Origin: Anastatus disparis
Taxonomy: Eukaryota; Arthropoda; Insecta; Hymenoptera; Eupelmidae
Length of the DNA: 64,000 nucleotides
Assembly (NCBI GenBank): GCA_017163975.1
Contig: JAFFSR010000242.1
Span: forward strand, 6,597,001 to 6,661,000
Direction: 5' to 3'
Positions 52,528 through 64,000 of this stretch are shown here, one piece after another. Every line of letters begins with the position of its first letter. Position 1 is the first letter of the stretch. The notes beneath the pieces are model-generated. The model was not told where the DNA came from. It made no database searches and saw nothing but the letters and a program-made list of their open reading frames with translations. The position numbers and the translations under genes are program-made.

Positions 52528-53680
52528 CAAGAGTTAAACTATTCGCATTTGTTCTATCTACAAGAGCCCGCGAGGCGCTAGCACTTACAAAGTGTCAGTT
52601 TAACAGACTAAATGCATTTCTAAAACTTTTGCCACGCGCCGCTAACCAGAGAAAAAGTTTAGCTTTACCTCCCCACCCCTCCCTCAATGCAATAAAAGGT
52701 CCTTCCGGTCAACAGGCAACCAAGAAGAAAGAAAGAAGAATGAGAATTAAAAAAAAAGAAGAAGAGAAGTATAAAAATCTTTGCTTATAAAAGTAAAAAA
52801 AAACGTGTGGAAGAGTAACATAGATACTAAACGGTGATAAAATGTTATAAATGAAAGAACAATATGAGCTGAAAATCAGTAGAATAGGTAAATATTTAAT
52901 TTTGTGCGAGTATGAAAATGAATATCCATGATAGAAGTAATCTTTAATTTATAACTAATATCATTCATTTATAACTAATAAATATTTTAAATGAAAATCT
53001 CTACACCTTGGAGATAAAACTATAATTGCATAAAAAATTTGTCATTTTTATGTAATCTTGAAAATTCACATGCTCATCGCGAATTATTTAATAAATCAAT
53101 AAATTAAATAATAGATTCATTCACCATGAATAATTTCCATTTCTAATTCCAAGATGTGAATGCTTTGATTGAGAAAAAAAAAATAAAAATTTTGGCGTTA
53201 ATAAAATTTAACGTTTAACTTATAAAATCCTCTATACCAATTTACTGTAACAAGTAAAGAAAGCTTTTATTACAAACGACAACAGATCGATTTTCATCTC
53301 GATAAATAACAAAAAGAGAAAAAAAAATATTGGTCATATTCAAATAAAATGCAAAAAGGTTAGACTGAAAAAAAAGAGAAATTCCTAGAAAGATACATAA
53401 CGATTTCAACATATCGCATAGTGGATAAAAATAACGATTTTTCAACGTACACATATCCGTGGGCTCGTGTGGTTCCAATAAAAAGCCAAATATCACAATC
53501 TATACCTTGTTTTGTTATTTTTTTTTCTATTTTTTTTTTACAAAAAAAAACTTTTTTTTTCGGAGGGAAGAGAAAGGGAAAAGAGAAGCTTTTAATTGAA
53601 AAATCACAGTAGGTATATGCGTTCAGTGACTAGAATAACTTTTCGACAATCGGTGCTATAGGGTAAAATAGAAAAAAAAA
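43512..53680. other. Non-coding AT-rich DNA, probably intron or intergenic
   Basis: No supported exon. T-rich tracts lie at 45650-46140 and 48740-48850. Short direct repeats occur at 52441-52461 (TCATATAAAG twice) and 52947-52980 (TTTATAACTAATA twice). A pyrimidine-rich zone sits at 50610-50680. Confidence 0.5.
52491..52525. repeat. (CT)n microsatellite
   Basis: A CT dinucleotide run of about 35 bp with one early interruption. A similar run lies at 37529-37556. Confidence 0.9.
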
Positions 53681-53760
53681 AAAAGCAATCGGGTGCGGGA
53701 CGCTTCGATGAACTGACGCTCGATGGCCGCGTGATTGGCGCTTCAATTGAATGTGAAAAT
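53680..53760 (+). other. G+C-rich island with one long open reading
   Basis: A patch of about 65 bp with strong G+C content in AT-rich surroundings, directly after a poly-A run. On the plus strand one frame reads SGAGRFDELTLDGRVIGASI and then ECENED before low-complexity sequence. No acceptor precedes it. I do not recognise the peptide; it could be a remnant of a gene, an inserted fragment or a regulatory element. Confidence 0.25.
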
Positions 53761-56700
53761 GAAGACATGACTCTCTTTTACCATACTCTCTTTTTTTCTA
53801 TCTATCTCTATCTGTTGTCTGATTTACGTATGAAAAAAAAAACAAAAAAAAAAAAAAAGAAATATGTACTGGATAACAAGTGGGAAAAATTTTCCGTACT
53901 GTTAATCGAACGCTGCAGATTTAGAGCGTAGAAGGATGACTTTTTGGGATATGGTTTCGGTACATTGGAAATTTTTCCATTCTGTTAAATCGATACATTA
54001 TCGGTTAAATTATAAAATAATTTTTATTATTGTAAAGTCGTTGTAATTTATTGATAAGAACTTGAGAAAAAATATTTGCCTCGGAGATTACAGGTAACGC
54101 GTTATGTAACAGAAAATATCTAAATTCAATTAAATTTTTTAAAACTTAAATATATTTTCTCTGCAATATTGTATATTAAAGATTATTTTTAAGTCTTTAC
54201 CAAGAAATTAACTGTTAATTGCTTTATAATTATACGGTTAATATTTGTAATTTTAAAGCTAATAAATATCTCATTTATAGACGAATTAGAATTTCAATTT
54301 TATTGGTGTTAATTATTCATGTAATAATCGAGTGTAAGTAATTGTGTATTGCACCACTTTTCAAAATTCATTCAACAGTATAATGTAATACAGTCGCAAT
54401 CGTCTAATCAATTATTTCCGAATATATATTTTCATTTTTTTTTTAATTTTATAAAATTTAATGAATAATTTTTCGAAATGCTTTACTAAAATCATAATTA
54501 GTAGCGTAACATGTTTTACACTTGCTAATAAAATACCTCTTGAGTATTCATATAATAATTTTACTAAATAATTTATTAAGCAATTAAAACTCAATTCAAA
54601 AAGTTTTCTAAAAATCTAACATTTGTGAAAAAATAAAAAAAATAAAAAAATAGTAAAACGCATAGAAGCATAAAAAAAAAACAAGTTACACATATATACG
54701 AAGATTACGAGCACGCGAAGAATGCGAAATAATTGTTTTCCGGTTTTGGGCGACACCAAGAGCGATCGTTTTCTAAAAGGTATAGCTCTACTACTGAGTA
54801 TACACGTATATATGCATGTATATATAACATTCTGTAGCAGGATCGGTGCTTTCCGCAATTCGACGCGTAACAACCATTAAATACGTACGTGCGTATGTGC
54901 GTTTAAGAGAGCTGCATTTATGTGTGTATACATATATATATACATAGAGAAGCGTGGGAGGTTTAAAGAGAGGGAGGTTGAAAATGGTGCACGCGGGTGC
55001 AACAAAGAGAAAGAGAAAGAGAAAGATGGATAGATAGAGGGCACGCGACCTTCGCGAAACGTCAAACGTCTGTATATGCTGCACTTGCAGTGCTGTATTA
55101 TGGTTAAATTGTCTCCCCGATCTTCATATTTAGTTTTTCGAAAAAGGTGATATTTACGGTAGATAAAGTTATTTTATTTTTTAAAGTTTTTAAAATCGAA
55201 GATAAAAAGAAAATTGCAAAAAATTATTTTTAGGTAATAGATATTATTTAACATTTTCTCGCTACAATAATTATTTCATTATTTTGATTATATTAGAGAA
55301 ATCCATAACTATTGGACCATGACTTAAATTTTATTCTAAAAATTTGTCCTTCTGTACTAGACATTATCTTTAAGATGTAATGGTAAAAGTGAATATCGAC
55401 GAATTCGTATATCAAGCGTAGAATATTTGAGATTAAATCAAACTGTATAAGTTTTCATGCAAATTTTTTTGGCAATCATTTGAATTTTTTTTTGAATTTT
55501 AAATTTTACACTGAATTCCAATCGTTCGGTATACATACACAATGTACGTTCTAATAATAATCTTTATTTTTCAATTACTCGCATAGCCAAAGATTCAAAA
55601 ATTTACGAGAAAGAATTTTGGGAGACAAATGTAAAAATAAAAATTAAAAAAAATTAAATTATTCAATTGCAAAAGAATTTTTAAAATCTTATCAATAATA
55701 TTATTTTGAATTATTATAGAGTAAACTTAGTACAGCTTATTCAAGTTATAAATTTATGCTTATCGTTGCTATTATAACAAATTGATTTATTAACTGTAGT
55801 TATAATTTCAAATGTAAGAAAAATATTCATAAATAATAATAGTATAAATAAAGATATTTACTAACCATTGTACTATAATAAACTAACATCATCCTTATTA
55901 TTCCATAAACTAACTTAAATTTCCAAAAAAAAAGAAAAAAAAATATTTAATCGCTCTAAATCTAGTTTGATCCAATGAAAACTTTTTTTTCCAGCAAAGC
56001 CAATCTTTTCAATTGTAATCGCATTAATCACAAAACCAATAGATTCACGCTTAAATCCATTAAACTCACGCACAAACTCACCTTCACTTTAGTAAACTAG
56101 AATAAAAAAAAGCGAAAAAGAAAAAAATAACAGAACAGCGACACAAAAGTAAAGTTGAAAAAAAAAAAAAAATTAGCTGTACTCTATGCGTATGAACATT
56201 CGTATATGTATGTACATGAGAGTTGGAAAAACATGCTAATACACTACTGTAGAGCACACGTGTGAAGAAAAGATACACGACAAAAGCGCGCGCGCGAGAG
56301 AGCCACAGCTCGCGCATGCACGGCTAAAGCTTTTTCCTTTCGTTATTCTTTATTTCTCTTTCTCTTCCTCTAGTTTTCTCTGTCTCATTTTCTTTAAAGA
56401 AAATACTAGGAAAACATATTCCTCTTTCAGTTGCATTATAAGAGGAAATTTACAATTCTTAGTTTTACTTGTCGATATACTTTTTTTTTAGTAGAATTTA
56501 CAAGTGACGTTAGATGTTGCGTAACAATTTAATTCATGAATTTCAGCACGTAAAGCTTTGACAAAATTTGACAAAAACAAATCAACGATAATCGTCCTTT
56601 GTCCTTTAAATTTATCAGGATCACTTATTTCACTCTTATAAAATTTTATTAATCAATAAGAAAAATTAGTTTATATTCCTAAAAATGCTTTTTTCTTTTA

Positions 56701-57647
56701 ACATTTAATCAACTATTATTATGTAAGGAAATAATTATCGTCATAAGATTGTTTTGCCTCACATTTTTATCAATTCAATAAAATATTAACAGGTGATTTA
56801 ACTGACTGAATTATAATGGCTAATTCAGTAACTGCCGATTTGTCTGGTAATGAAATTTAGCTTAAATTATCAATTATATTAATGTTTTGAGTCACCGAAA
56901 CAAATTATCAGGATGTAATCGATTATAATCAAATCAAATATATAATTAAGTAATCATTGATTACTTTGAGTGTAATCGAACGAGCAAATATTGTATATAA
57001 AAATCACGTGAATTAATGAAAAAAAAAAAAAAAAATTTTATAGATACTACATTGATCGTTCAATAAATAAATTATTAGTTATGCCTACGTAAGTGTTAAA
57101 ATAAAATTGTAATATAAAAAAAAAGACAATAATAGTTTTATAATTAGAATATTGCCCTCAAGAGGGGTTCAATGAAATGAAAATTTATTTATAAAAGTTA
57201 TTTAGCTATTTTTAATCATTCAATGACAGTAATGTTTAAAGATTTAACTGTAATAACTTTTTACGATAAGAGGACTGACAATAATACTTTTCTTCGAAGA
57301 ATTATTAAGAATTTCTTATTTTTTTTTTTTCATTTATTTTTTTCATTTAATCATTCTGTATCCCCTATCTATTGTTCCTGCGTAAAAGTTTAAAGTTTGC
57401 TTACCCATGAATATCGAGTAAGTTAAGTTTAATCGAAAACAAATTTTGAGTTAATATGAAAATAGAAATTAAATAATATATAAAAATTTTATAATAGATA
57501 ATAATTTTTATATATTGTTTAAATAAATTATAAAATTACGTCTTTTATTATATCTCAATTAAACAATTCTTTCATGAAGCATTACGCAAACGAATTAGTA
57601 TAGAATATGAAAATAATAATAGTAATGATGATAAAATAACGTCTCAC
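53761..57647. other. Non-coding AT-rich DNA, probably intron or intergenic
   Basis: No supported gene. It contains a moderately G+C-rich patch at 54700-55090 (with GA-rich repeats at 55000-55030) and a CpG run GCGCGCGCGCG at 56286-56296. Otherwise it is A/T runs. Confidence 0.5.
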
Positions 57648-57742
57648 CTGTAATCTTCTGAAAACCATACACTCGACGAGAGTAAGCCGAAGAAAAGCTC
57701 CAAGAATCACTTCGTTGCCGTCCAAACTTCTCATCCTCGGAT
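57648..57742 (-). other. Candidate leader exon, 95 nt
   Basis: On the minus strand an acceptor-like TTATTTTTAAAG ends at 57743 and a good donor CAG|GTGAGAC starts at 57647. The 95 nt between are far richer in G+C than the neighbouring AT-rich DNA. Two of three frames are open through it, one with an ATG (57733) reading MRSLDGNEVILGAFLRLTLV and onward. It could be a 5' UTR exon of the BTB gene with an upstream open frame, or a coding exon of another minus-strand gene. The composition contrast makes it the best exon candidate upstream of 36 kb. Confidence 0.45.
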
Positions 57743-58389
57743 CTTTAAAAATAATTAACAATTCATATCGCTAAGCATCAAGCACTTTTATATACTGTTT
57801 TTTTTTTATTTTATTTTTTCATCAATAAATAACAAATTATAATCGTTTTCTACAAAATGACTAAAAATTTAAACAAAAAATATGCATCGAAAGGAATAAG
57901 AAATGGATTCGCGTAATTGAATTTAAAGAAAAGAAAAAAAAAATCAACGTATATTCGTACAAGGAAATAAAAAGATGTTAGGAAAGGAAAGAAAAAAAGA
58001 AAACGTTGAATGTCAAGGAAAAAGAATACGAAGAAAGAAATAAAGAAAAAAAGAGATGTTAAAATTTAGTGAAAATATAATCGAGAAAGATTTTCTTGGC
58101 TCTTAATGCTATTTTCTCACGCTTCGAAAATACTAAAAAGCTCGTCGCAGTTATGTATACATGTATTCAAATGCGTAACCAGAAGGCTTGCATCTATTGC
58201 ATCGGTAGAAAAAGAAGCGGAATTGCGTGCAAGTGTGTATATACATCTGCATGCATATATATATATACGAGAGCGAAAAAAAAAACGAATAGTCGCATAT
58301 ACTAATTCTGTGCCAAAATGCACGAGCGCGTGTGTGTATGTACGTGGACAAGGTCAGCGCGGCTTTTAGAAATTCATATTTATGTGTAC

Positions 58390-58440
<51 letters not shown>

Positions 58441-61400
58441 CATATATAGATATTTCTTTCTCTCCCTCTCTCGCAAACTTATTTAACCGCCTACGCATGA
58501 AATAGTATAGGATGTATAAATTTTTTAGTTTTTCCGCCTGACAATGTCATGTGCGAGATTTTCAACTGTTATTGATTTTCGTAACATTTGTGGATTTTAA
58601 AGAAAGAAAAAGCAGGTTTTTTTTTTAGGTATATATGATCAGCTGTTTTTTTTCTCTCTCTTTTGACTTTTTCTTTTTTCTACGGACGTCATATCTTTTA
58701 CAGCGATTAGATTTCATGTAATTTTTACATTATCTTTATTCTTTTTTTTTGTAACGCATAAATCGATGATTAATAATGAGTTTTAATTTTGTTTGCGCGC
58801 GTTATCAATAAAGAAATTTAACAAAAATTCATAACGAAATTAATCTATATGTTTACAAAATAAATAAAAAAAAAACGAGGAAAAAAAAAATAAATGAAAG
58901 CATGAGAACCGATCAGCTGTTTGCCGTCTAAAAATATAAAAGTATTGCGAATGCTCGACAGCTTTTATAAATTAAGATTATTAAGTAACTGAAATAAACA
59001 ATTAATTAATCTTTTCTCTTTTCATGTATATACGTATGTACACATTTAATAACAAAGTATTTTAAACTTTGAATATTTAATTAGAAAAAAAAGAGCTTGT
59101 GTAGTTGAACCATATTACATTGATTGATGTTGCAAGAAAATAAAGAGAGAGAGAAAAAAGGTATTATATTTAACATATATTATTTATATCAGTGAAAAAA
59201 AAGTTAAACGATTATATTATATGTTTGATGTTTTTTTTTATTCGCTTTTTTTTCTTCTACATTAAAACTTAACGAAGTCAAAATATAATTAATGACATTG
59301 TTAATTCATTTACTTTTTAACACTATGTGTTGTTAATAAAGTTAACGCATTGTTTGCTCTTAATTATGCGCATTAATACCTGATAATAAATCGCACGTTA
59401 AATCAATGAATTTTTATGGAGTTTTAAATTAATTATAATTATTGATTTAGCAATTTCTTTCTTTTTTTTTTAATGAAATTTTAAAGTTTAATGTCAAATA
59501 AATTTATAAATAATCATTTTCTTTTTTTACATGGATTGATATATTTTTAATTGGTTAAGTATAAAATTGAATCTTTTTTTTTATTGCATTTCTACTTTTA
59601 CATCACTGAGTATACCGTACCATTTTAGCAAAGAAAAAACAAAGGACAAATCAAAGGTAAAACGAGAGAAAAAAAAAATGATACACGTAAGTCCTCGCAA
59701 GAAGATAGAATATCACCAGCTGTTTGCTAACATGAATACCTTTTGTTACTTTTAAACGTACGTTTTCCTTAATTACATTTAAATGAAGACATTCAGAATT
59801 TTAATTTGAAAATTGGTATATTTTAAAGTAACACTTTAACGTTTCTTTCTTTTTAATCTTATTTTTTGACTTGATGAGAATTTTAAGTAGTAACAGACGA
59901 TTTTGGAGTTTTTACCAAAATTTGATATTTTTGATTATTGGATCAAATGAAATGAAAATTTTTGTCATCAAATTGAGAAGAAAAATTTTAACGATTTTTA
60001 CACAATACGTTGAAAGTTTGTCGTTTAATATTAGCTATGAAATTCACTAAAACACCATGAATTCAAACGACAAGTAATAGACACGATCATTTAAGTAGTT
60101 ACAGTATTTTAACACAAGACATTTCCCACTGTCTGTTACTACTTATCGTAACGAAATAATAAAAATAACATCATACAACCGAGAAAATTACATAACAACA
60201 TCAACACAAAATTTACAATCAGAGCCGCGCTACCGAACTTTGCTAAATTTAACAGGCCAATTTCTAAGCGTAACATCGCAAATCTTTCGAGCGAAAAACT
60301 ACACGTGTCAAAAAAGCAAGCTAGTAAAAAAAAAAGCTGGAGATTTTTGCATTATTATAAAAAAAGAAAAGTACACGAGTACAGAGATTCGCATTAGTCC
60401 GTCACTGGTTTTCACGTGTTTCAATGCGTGACACGCGGCTGGTTTGCCTGTCAAAAATCATCGACAAACGTCTCTCCGTCGTAGCACCCGTCGGGTACTC
60501 TGCGCGCGCTTATATGTCACATGTCGTTCTATATATACAATAAGAGCGAGAGAGATCAACGAGACAGCTGTGCAAGAATAGTTTTTTCAAAAAAAAAATA
60601 TATCAAATAAAAAAGATAGGATTACAGAAGAAAAAAAAAATAGAGAACAAATTTTAGAGATAGGATGAAAGTGATATATAATCGACACGTTCACGAATTT
60701 TTCTTTTTTTTCTGTTTTTCGTTATACGAAATAACCACATGCACTATGTCCTTAACGAGTTTTTCTTTTTTAGGTTTTTTTTTCTCGTTCGATTGTTTCT
60801 TTTTTTTTTTAAACTTTTTTCATATTTTTTTCATTCGATTTTTCGTGGGGGTTGCAATATAGGAAGCTGCAGCTACTTGCAAAGTGAGCTCGACCTTCGT
60901 CCGTTTTTCTATCTGATGCATCATCACACCACTTTTGCTTCTATTTCTCATGTCTCTTACACTTTGTTTTAACACGTTTAGAAAGAAAGGAGAAAAATCA
61001 AACATTTTTTTTCCTTTTTATTTCTCACTGACAAAATAATGTCTCGATTTACGTTCACTTTATGTTTATCATGATGTCACACTTGTAATTAATTTTAAAA
61101 ATTTTCGGTATACCATATCAATTGTCCCCGTGGATATTCCATTGGCATTTTAAGAGTCGTCGCATATCACTTTTAATAAAATAGTATCTTTGTGCTCTTG
61201 GGAAACTAAAATGACATTGTCAATTTTTCGCGCTATTTAAAAATAGAATTTGCACTTACGCACAACCGTACGTATAAAAAGCCTTCTCTTTGGCCCAAGT
61301 CTCTATTTCTTTTTTTAGTCTTTCTTTCTCTATCTGTTTTTTCAAACTTTTTTTTTTTTTATTTCTTCACTGTATCGTGCACGCGCGCGCGCGCCAGAGA

Positions 61401-61732
61401 AAATTACACGTTAACGCTATATATGCTCTAGCTTATTTTCGACGTCATTTTAATGATGCAAATTGCCGACGCACTAACTTGCGTTTTACGCGCGAAAATT
61501 TTCTATTATACGGTCCGCGGAAGAAAAAAATTCGAGAAAATAAGAGGTGTCGGAACGAGGAAAGCTCGGGAGCTTTATTTTAAAAGGATACTGGATAAAG
61601 TGACAGTGTATTAACGAAAATTTTAAAAATAAAAAGAATAGAAAAAATAAAATGACAACACCCGTGTTAAATGCAAAATAAACTACATGAAAAAATTTAT
61701 TTTTAATCAAGATTAATGTATTGCTAATTTAC
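57743..61732. other. Non-coding AT-rich DNA, probably intron or intergenic
   Basis: No supported exon. It holds the (TA)n run at 58390, a G+C-richer patch at 60420-60530, a T-rich tract at 60690-60850 and an alternating CG run at 61381-61396. The open frame at 61290-61583 (plus) starts in a T-rich tract and shows no domain. Confidence 0.5.
58390..58436. repeat. (TA)n microsatellite
   Basis: About 22 TA units, followed by CATACATATATAG. Confidence 0.95.
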
Positions 61733-61787
61733 CTTGCTACATGTAAAACGATTGTTTTGTTTTTAGGAGAGCCCGGGCCTTGGAGTT
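61733..61787 (-). other. Candidate leader exon on the minus strand
   Basis: On the minus strand a pyrimidine-rich run (about 61826-61795) ends in ATAAG at 61788, then a 55-nt stretch with a GGCCCGGGC core is followed by AAG|GTAAAT (donor at 61732). The same G+C-rich patch can be read on the plus strand as a short exon after TTTGTTTTTAG, ending at TAA 61833-61835 (ESPGLGVLIKIIENEKKETI and two more residues). The two readings exclude each other and neither is confirmed. Confidence 0.25.
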
Positions 61788-62081
61788 CTTATCAAAATAA
61801 TCGAAAACGAGAAAAAGGAAACGATCGTCTTGTAATTGTTGTATAATCTAAACGTTTTATTTAATTTCTTTTTCTTTTTTATTAAAAAATTTTATTCCTT
61901 TTATCCTTTTTCAGCAAACATTAATAATAACGAATTATTATTCTTTTCCTTATAATTTCTTCTTTTTAATTTTTTTTATTAAATTCAATGGGGAAATTAT
62001 GTGTTGTTTGTTGTGTTTATTAGAATATAATTTTTAAAAATTTTGTTGTTCTTTTTTTTTAAAAAAAAAGGCTCGTCTCGA

Positions 62082-62640
62082 ACCGGCCCACAGTGACGTC
62101 GCCGGCCTACTGTCTCAACAATCAAGTCGTCGAAGAGGGCTACAACACACAAGTCTCCTCTCTCTTTCTTTCTTAAACTCCTCTCTTTTATCTCTATCTC
62201 TGTTGGTCGTTCGGTCGGTCGAGTCGAGTCGAGTCTCGTCTAACTCTCCTTTTAGGTTTGAAAGCTTGCGCGCGCGCCTCGCTCATGAGCGGCCCCGCGG
62301 TCAACTAACCTACCGTGAGCCAAGTACTACAACACCAACGCCTGGCGAAACGAAACTTCGCTCTCTGCTATACTCGTTAAAGAGTAAGAGAAAGAGCGAG
62401 AGAGAGAGAGAGAAAGACAGAGGGAAATATAGCGAAAGAGGGAAAGAGAGAATATACAGTGTACACGTATAAGCAGAGCGAATCAATCGGCTTGGTAGAA
62501 GGCGGCTCGAGAAGAGCAGCGGCGCGCAAGCAGGCAACCAGCGGCGGCTAGCGCGCAGCCACCAAGGCGCATATAGTATATAACTCCCGCGCACTTTTGC
62601 ACGTTTTTCCCAAAGCACTTACACACGCGAGATTTAACGC
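62082..62640 (-). promoter_or_regulatory. CpG-rich promoter-like island with TATA motif
   Basis: This 0.55-kb stretch has far more G+C and CpG than anything else in the window. On the minus strand TATATACTATAT (62582-62571) is followed by G+C-rich sequence, then a (GA)n/(CT)n tract and GCTCACG|GTAGGT at 62314/62313, a fair donor. A transcription start near 62550 and a first exon to 62314 would suit a minus-strand gene, most simply the BTB gene 26 kb further on. The TATA motif is close to palindromic, so plus-strand or divergent initiation is also possible. Open frames across the island on both strands show no recognisable domain. Confidence 0.4.
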
Positions 62641-64000
62641 GAATGCGTGATTCTTCCTTTTTTCTTTTTTTTATTTCTGTTTTTTTTGCGTTTTTCTTTG
62701 TGTTTTAAATTTTTATAGGATTTTAATGTATCGAGGCGATATACGCGTTGGAGAATTTTTTATAGAAAAAAATATTTACGATTTTGATTTTAGAGATACT
62801 GTTATTTTGTTTTATATATTTTTGTTTTTTAATGACTCAATTAATTTGGAAATAGTAAAATTACTTTTAGAAAATTGAACATTAATCTGCCCAGAATATC
62901 TTAAATTTTCTGCTCAGTGGGCAGATTCTGCTGACATATTCTGCCCAGAAACCCTACGTACTGACGACGTTTTCTGGGCAGAATCTGCTAAAATCATGTT
63001 ATAAGTCAAATAATATTGATTTGAGGTTATTTTTTCCTATTTCGCTACGCAGGAGAGAGAGAGAAAGAAAATCATACACATTCATTTGTTTGTTCGAGAT
63101 ATAATAGCTATCATTTTTTTCTTTAACCATGAAAGCTTAATATATTGCGCTTGATATTATATTTAAAGGTTTTTTTTGTTTATATAATTAATTCGGTGAC
63201 TTTTAAAAAAAATTATTTTTAAAATAAGTATTTGTGATCTGTCTCAATAATTATCATTAATTGATTTAAAACATTAAAGTTTGTTTACTTAAGGTTATAA
63301 ATTGATTGATGACAATCGTTCAACATAATTTTCTGGGCAGAAGTTAGTCAAGTGAGCAGAAATTATGTTTAATTTTCTACCAGGGATTTTTAAGTATTTT
63401 TTAGTTAGTAAAAAAAATTATTTAAAAAATCAATTTTAAATTCTAGTTTGGTATCATTTATAACAATCGTTATGTAAAATACTAGTCTTAAAATTACAAG
63501 AAGTAATTTTAGCAGGTATGCCTTTAAAGTCTTATCTACAAAATAGGATATTATCCTGATCTTTATTTATTCAATTATTGTTATTAAACATAATAATGGC
63601 AATAAAAAAAGAATTTACAGTTAGTGTATTTAGAATTTTAATTTCAAGATCGAAATACCAATTAAATAAATCAATTTACAAATATTTTAATTAAATTTGC
63701 AAAAAAATAAAGATTAAAAAATCAAAATTTTCATTTAATTGAATAAAAAGGAAGAACTTTATATAATCAATTAAAAAAATTTAGTATAAATGTTAAATAA
63801 AAAGATTTTTCTTAACCACATATCTATTGCTTAATAATATAAAAGTCAGGTGTGAAGAGCGTTCGCGCGTGCACGTTATGCGAATGAAAAAAGGATAAAA
63901 TAAAGAGAGAAAAAAGACGCACGCACACACGGCATATACGCGAGAGATGCATACGCGCAAGCGCTACCGTTGCAGTCAAGACGCATAACTATATACGCAA
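62641..64000. other. Non-coding right end
   Basis: AT-rich DNA with the CTGCCCAGAA inverted-repeat cluster (62887-63340) and a G+C-richer patch at 63855-63975. No open frame of note. Confidence 0.55.
62887..63340. repeat. Cluster of CTGCCCAGAA inverted repeats
   Basis: CTGCCCAGAA occurs at 62887-62896 and 62941-62950. Its inverse TTCTGGGCAG occurs at 62972-62981 and 63331-63340, and an imperfect palindrome CTGCTCAGTGGGCAG at 62910-62924. The tightest pair forms a 14-bp perfect stem (62938-62951 with 62971-62984) around 19 nt that themselves begin and end with ACGT-type bases. The first and last copies face each other, which could make 62887-63340 a non-autonomous DNA element with internal hairpins. 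No clear target duplication was found. Confidence 0.45.

Noticed and set aside
58151..58498. Frames across the (TA)n run
   Set aside because: Tyr-Ile repeats from the microsatellite.
62203..62472. Plus-strand open frame across the CpG island (and 62310-62618 on the minus strand)
   Set aside because: The plus-strand frame has no ATG start at 62203, both translate GA/CT repeats and G+C-rich leader-like DNA, and neither shows a domain.
1..64000. CRISPR arrays, bacterial operons, rRNA genes, or transposase / reverse transcriptase genes
   Set aside because: No regularly spaced repeats, ribosome binding site patterns, rRNA-like sequence or recognisable enzyme motifs were seen in any frame.

Overview
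The window looks like insect nuclear DNA. It is very AT-rich (roughly three quarters A+T by eye), full of A/T runs and microsatellites, and carries one clear protein-coding gene split by long introns. The encoded protein starts with an insect-type BTB domain (EHYCLRWNNHQSNLL) and ends in C2H2 zinc fingers, the layout of the tramtrack / lola / bric-a-brac class. The base composition and long AT-rich introns would suit a hymenopteran such as a parasitoid wasp, but that is inference; no searches were run.

Layout. The gene is on the minus strand. Three coding exons can be joined with good splice sites, all in phase 0: a BTB exon (35901 to 34786), a 93-nt exon (32283 to 32191) and a zinc-finger exon (26171 to 25488). 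Together they give 630 residues. Directly after the TGA stop the same frame stays open for 116 more codons (25487 to 25140) and then meets TGA, TAA and TAG close together, so stop-codon readthrough is a real candidate. The 6-kb intron before the zinc fingers holds small GC-rich islands, one of which (28247 to 28206) reads as a short phase-0 alternative last exon. Upstream of the BTB exon (36 to 62.6 kb) there are only candidate non-coding leader exons and a CpG-rich, TATA-containing promoter-like island at 62.1 to 62.6 kb, consistent with a gene of about 37 kb with long 5' introns. The first 25 kb lies downstream of the gene and shows no convincing coding exon.

Mobile and structural elements: a tRNA-derived SINE with A and B boxes, poly(A) tail and 8-bp target duplication (43302 to 43503); a short TTAA-flanked inverted-repeat element of piggyBac-MITE type (22851 to 23037); a 140-nt intronic hairpin with 52-bp arms (34066 to 34205); a cluster of CTGCCCAGAA inverted repeats near the right end (62887 to 63340); and many (TA)n, (CT)n and poly-A/T tracts. 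Most short open frames in the window are translations of T-rich or A-rich low-complexity DNA and were not annotated.

How it works together: the BTB domain would mediate dimerisation and the fingers DNA binding. The phase-0 junctions allow the BTB module to be joined to different C-termini, as lola and tramtrack do. Possible readthrough and a possible BTB-only terminal exon would be two further ways of changing the C-terminus.
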